This document shows, in pieces, positions 61,129 through 64,000 of a stretch of DNA of 64,000 bases; the stretch's first letter is position 1; every line of letters starts with the position of its first letter. This stretch comes from Nostoc sp. 'Peltigera membranacea cyanobiont' N6 (GTDB lineage: Bacteria > Cyanobacteriota > Cyanobacteriia > Cyanobacteriales > Nostocaceae). The position numbers and the translations under genes were made by a program. The notes beneath the pieces were generated by a model. It was not told where the DNA came from. It was given only the letters and a program-made list of their open reading frames with translations, and did not search any database. The DNA lies in NCBI RefSeq assembly GCF_002949735.1, contig NZ_CP026681.1:4354501-4418500 (forward strand). Reading direction: 5' to 3'.

Positions 61129-62133
61129 TTACACCCATTCCTGGGGATTTCTTAGTACCTCTAGAAGCTTTGCTTCTTGGCTATCAGCCGTGGGTTGGTC
61201 ATTATAGTTCCAAAAAGCTTCTCCAGGCATACAATTAAGAACACTTTGTGTACTCACGATGCCGCTTTCCAATCCGAATCGAACACCTCTGTCATGCAGT
61301 AGAATAAATTCGGCATAACGTCCGCGTCTGATGCGCTGCCAATATTTCTCCTGTTCCGTAAACTCCATATCCTTACGTTGTTTGACAATCGGAAAATAAG
61401 CAGGGATGAAAGCTTCAGAACAAGTTTTTACGAAGGAAAGTAAAGTTTCGACATCGGAATGTTGTAAATTGTCAAAGAAAATTCCACCTACACCTCTACA
61501 CTCACTGCGATGAGGAAGATAAAAGTATTGATCGCACCACTTTTTCAAGCGTGGATAGAGTTCTGGATCGTGGCGATCGCAAGCTGCTTTATGTACTTGA
61601 TGAAAATGAACTGCGTCTTCTTCAAATAAGTAAATTGGTGTTAAATCACCTCCACCGCCAAACCACCAAGAACCAGGTTCAGTGCCATCACCCAATTGGA
61701 AGTAGCGATAGTTAACGTGTGCTGTCGGTATCATTGGATTAGATCCATTAATGACAACACTGGTACTCGTAGCGAAGAAAGAAGTACCTTTTTGATCTGG
61801 CGTTATAGTTGTTGGATCAGCCATCACAACATCCGATCCTCGGAAAGTCACACCAGGAGGTAACTCACCCTGCATCGATACGTAGTTGATACCTACTTTT
61901 TCAAATACATTCCCGTTCCGCAGCGACTTGTCAATATATATAGCACCATTACTGTTTTCACCTTGTACCCATTGGCCTCTTTCATCTCTTGTCCAGCGTT
62001 GTTCGTCAAGTTTACTTCCATCTATTTCCTCAATAGTTTGGCAAACATTATCGAACATATCTAGCAAAAAACTTTCAACTCTATTACTAATTGGTGGTTG
62101 CTTGACTGCTGGATTTTCAAGAATTTGAACCAT
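61129..62133 (-). CDS. Divergent second coproporphyrinogen III oxidase paralogue (HemF2)
   Basis: 334 aa HemF-family protein. It keeps PTAHVNYRYFQLG, WWFGGGGDLTPIYLFEEDA, CRGVGGIFFD and RRGRYAEFILLHDRG. The near-invariant GRTESILMSLPP block of the canonical copy is replaced by GIVSTQSVLNCMPG, losing the conserved Arg and the ESILMS core. It may therefore decarboxylate other propionates or another isomer. It is the most upstream gene of the minus-strand row. Confidence 0.88.
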   Translation of the reverse strand: MVQILENPAVKQPPISNRVESFLLDMFDNVCQTIEEIDGSKLDEQRWTRDERGQWVQGENSNGAIYIDKSLRNGNVFEKVGINYVSMQGELPPGVTFRGSDVVMADPTTITPDQKGTSFFATSTSVVINGSNPMIPTAHVNYRYFQLGDGTEPGSWWFGGGGDLTPIYLFEEDAVHFHQVHKAACDRHDPELYPRLKKWCDQYFYLPHRSECRGVGGIFFDNLQHSDVETLLSFVKTCSEAFIPAYFPIVKQRKDMEFTEQEKYWQRIRRGRYAEFILLHDRGVRFGLESGIVSTQSVLNCMPGEAFWNYNDQPTADSQEAKLLEVLRNPQEWV

Positions 62134-62643
62134 GACAACTGACCTCGTAGTGACTAAATAATTATTTGCAAAAAAAGAATTTTGGAATCTAGAAAAATTG
62201 GAAGTTGCTTCTCAACCTTTCATCTTGAGGTTTCATTGACTAAGTATGTTTGCTTTGTAGCAAAAGTCTGGGAAGGAAAGAGCTAGCATTTCGCGTTAAT
62301 TACTTTTGGTTTTCGCGTTACCTAAGTCCTTTCGCTTTCTATCTTTTTACTTTAGTCAGGTTTTTACTAGTGAAGATATAGAATTTTAGGAAAATTATAA
62401 AGAAAATATTAAAAACGTAACTGCCTAGTTAAGAGAAGAAAAATAGGATAACTTCAATAGCTATAACCAGTCACACTTCAAATTAGTGTTTTACATTATT
62501 TTGACTTAACTAAAAAATAAGTTATTTTTAGCTAATATTTAACTTAAGCATAATCAATATCTCAGTCTTTAGATAGAAGACAGACTATTATTGTAAATTA
62601 TTGGTGTTTGTACTATTTTTTTAGCTTTTTCAATATTCGAGAC
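62134..62643. other. Upstream region of hemF2
   Basis: About 500 bp of AT-rich non-coding DNA that must contain the promoter of the first cluster gene. TTTACTAGTGAAGATATAG (about 62369) resembles TTTACTGGTGAAAATTTTTA (about 63869) beyond the neighbouring IS. No gene or RNA was recognised. Confidence 0.45.
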
Positions 62644-62673
62644 TTCCAGAAAATAAAATATACAATTGTTTGA

Positions 62674-62686
62674 AATGATAATCATT
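62674..62686. promoter_or_regulatory. Fur-box-like palindrome in left IS end
   Basis: AATGATAATCATT, a core Fur-box-like palindrome within the left IS end. It lies about 540 bp upstream of hemF2. It could instead be only a transposase site. Confidence 0.3.
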
Positions 62687-62694
62687 TTATTGAA

Positions 62695-62965
62695 GAATTC
62701 AGAATTCAGAAGTCAGAATTCAGGAGTCAGAATGAAGACGCTACGCGTAGCTTGCTTCCCCGTAGGGGACGCGGACTCCCTCTAAGCGTTCGCGGTAGCG
62801 TCTCGTAGAAAAGCCATGCCGAAGGCGTTGCCTCTCGTTCGCGTTAGCGTCTCTGAAAGAGAAGAGAAGGCTTTACGCTGCGCTATCCACTATGAAGTTC
62901 AAAATTCATTCTGTTAGCGGTAGCGGGGCGTTTAGCCCATTCTGGCTCCTGACTCCTGAATTCTA
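62695..62965. repeat. Composite palindromic repeat block
   Basis: GAATTCAGGAGTCAGAAT (about 62715) is mirrored by CTGACTCCTGAATTC (about 62949). Inside are GACGCTACGCG, TCTCGTAGA and AGCGTTCGCGGTAGCGTCTC, the Nostoc repeat words also at 23.6 kb, and GTTAGCGGTAGCGGGGCG as at 30.1 kb. Inserted within the IS remnant. Confidence 0.7.
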
Positions 62966-63172
62966 TTTCGATAAACACTTTCTTTCCCTACTCCCCATAT
63001 TTATTGAAAGTGCAGTAGGACATAGCTTTTTTAGTTAAATGTATCCATAAAGTAAGTTTTACTGACTAACTTAACAACTGGATGCTTATCATTCCCAGTC
63101 ATAGTTTTAGCAAGATATAATACTATTTAAATCCCATCAAAAAATACTTCTATTCCAATGATTATATAAAAT

Positions 63173-63670
63173 TCAGTTTCGGGTATTTTTTTGAGTTTTA
63201 ATCTTGGTAAGCAGCTTGAGACTATACCCTAAATCATTTAACTTGACACGAATTGTTTCCGAAGTTGGTAATTCTTCATCATTGTAACCAAAATTATCAA
63301 TTAATTGATGTCTCACTTCAGCAGCAGAAAGACTTGTATACAGTCTTTGGCTTTTACAACTTGGGTCTATTTGGCTTTGTAAATCGACAATTTTTTTGAT
63401 ATCTTCTAAAAGATTTGGCAGTTTTGCTTCTGCTTTATAACGTCCTCTACTTCGGTAATTATCCACGCAAGTGATATTAGTAGTTAATTCTTTAATTCCT
63501 TTACTAATAGTTACACGATTCCATCCTAACTCTCGCTCCGCTAGAGACTGTCCCCCGTGTCCTAATGCCACAACTGTTTGTGCTATAAATTTCCGCTTTT
63601 TTGCACCTTTTAATTGCTGTGCCGTTTCCTTCAACAACTTTTTCAGCGAATCCGTTAATTGTATTGACAC
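63173..63670 (-). pseudogene. ISAzo13-family transposase, N-terminal fragment
   Basis: 165 codons with the family start: KFIAQTVVALGHGGQSLAER, ELGWNRVTISKGIKEL, SAAEVRHQLIDNFGY and ETIRVKLNDLGYSLKLL. At the A7 run near the end the frame gives KTQKNTRN and stops; the +1 frame gives LKKIPETE, as in full-length relatives, for a few codons before sequence identity is lost. The DDE catalytic part is deleted. Confidence 0.82.
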
Positions 63671-63760
63671 CTCTATCTACCCAAAAATCCAATCATCATT
63701 AAATTTACTACAAAAAGGGGAGGGAGAGGCTAAGAACGGCAATCTCCCCTGCCCTTATAT

Positions 63761-63779
63761 TATAATGATTATCATTATT
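63761..63779. promoter_or_regulatory. Fur-box-like palindrome in right IS end
   Basis: The reverse complement AATAATGATAATCATTATA matches the 19-bp Fur consensus GATAATGATAATCATTATC at 17 positions. It lies about 100 bp upstream of the transposase fragment. It may be a real iron-response site or simply part of the transposon end. Confidence 0.4.
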
Positions 63780-63805
63780 GATTTTGTATATTTTATTTTC
63801 TGGAA

Positions 63806-64000
63806 TTTTCTTAAAATGCGTGCAGTGTTGTCACTACTAAATAACTTTTTTCTTAACTTCACTAGTCTTTACTGGTGAAAATTTTTAGAAAACTTACCCT
63901 AGATCACAAAGGACTTTTGAACTTTCGTTTTTTTTAACCTGGATGTATAAGGAGGAGCAAGAGTCATATACGGTGATTAAAGGTAGTATGCCGAAAGCGC
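63806..64000. other. Right edge of window
   Basis: Non-coding as far as visible. AAGGAGGAGC (about 63950) is a strong ribosome-binding-like sequence, and GTG (63976) or ATG (63988) follow, so a plus-strand gene may begin at the edge. Too little remains to identify it. Confidence 0.3.

Larger units (their letters stand above)
62644..63805. mobile_element. ISAzo13-type element remnant with inverted ends
   Basis: A 22-bp perfect inverted repeat beginning TTCCAGAAAATAAAATATAC (62644-62665, mirrored at 63784-63805) is followed inward on both sides by the palindrome ATGATAATCATT. Between them lies the N-terminal part of an ISAzo13 transposase on the minus strand and a block of nested repeats (62695-62965). 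The element is too short and its transposase too incomplete to move by itself. Confidence 0.75.

Noticed and set aside
63976..64000. Start of a gene at the right edge (GTG or ATG after AAGGAGG)
   Set aside because: Fewer than ten codons are visible, and spacing from the RBS to GTG is long; only noted in the edge feature.

Overview
The window comes from a heterocyst-type filamentous cyanobacterium close to Nostoc. HIP1 octamers (GCGATCGC) occur throughout, and intergenic spaces carry Nostoc-style short tandem repeats and palindromic repeats. Many genes are typical Nostoc families: CHASE2, DUF928, CHAT and haemagglutinin-like genes, a three-domain Ser/Thr kinase/ATPase/histidine kinase, DevBCA, DUF1818 and SulP.

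Layout. 1-4 kb: partial sugar-type ABC ATPase, class A flavin monooxygenase, ssb, and a formylglycine-generating-enzyme-like gene broken by a stop and cut off by an interspersed repeat. 4-14 kb: three large signalling proteins. 14-20 kb: DUF928, CHAT-TPR and TPS-type haemagglutinin genes, all on the minus strand with the CHASE2 kinase. 20-26 kb: decayed transposase and ABC fragments, a CcmS-like gene, SulP and Nramp transporters, an ORF ending in a carbonic-anhydrase-like tail, and a hydrolase. 26-35 kb: housekeeping genes (HCF173-like SDR/CIA30, HugZ-like, tRNA-Pro, rpoZ, fasciclin, trmL, LysM-M23 peptidase).

35.3-39.2 kb holds the remnant of a type V-K CRISPR-associated transposon (CAST). 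Next to tRNA-Met(CAT) are a TGTACA end with five TnsB-site-like repeats, an isolated repeat-spacer unit matching 16 of 17 nt of that tRNA gene, a 16-repeat CRISPR array, a tracrRNA closely resembling the ShCAST one, and the C-terminus of Cas12k. The tRNA match has a GTT PAM, and the transposon end lies 62 bp past that PAM, as RNA-guided homing predicts. The rest of cas12k and tniQ/tnsC/tnsB are gone; an IS4-like element sits at the break. A STAND NTPase with 14 WD40 repeats follows.

42.9-62.1 kb is one long minus-strand gene set that looks like a specialised tetrapyrrole pathway: hemF paralogue, ATC-hydrolase-like protein, cytokinin-dehydrogenase-like flavoprotein, hemA, Rieske oxygenase, hemE, hemC, hemB, an alpha/beta-hydrolase-fold protein lacking catalytic residues, hemF, devB/devC/devA exporter, SOUL haem-binding protein, hemL. 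It supplies enzymes from glutamyl-tRNA to coproporphyrinogen and protoporphyrinogen, except hemD, plus redox tailoring and export. Its content recalls the putative tolyporphin clusters reported in Brasilonema/Nostoc strains. Several MITE-like elements lie between its genes, and an ISAzo13-type remnant with Fur-box-like palindromes lies upstream of it.
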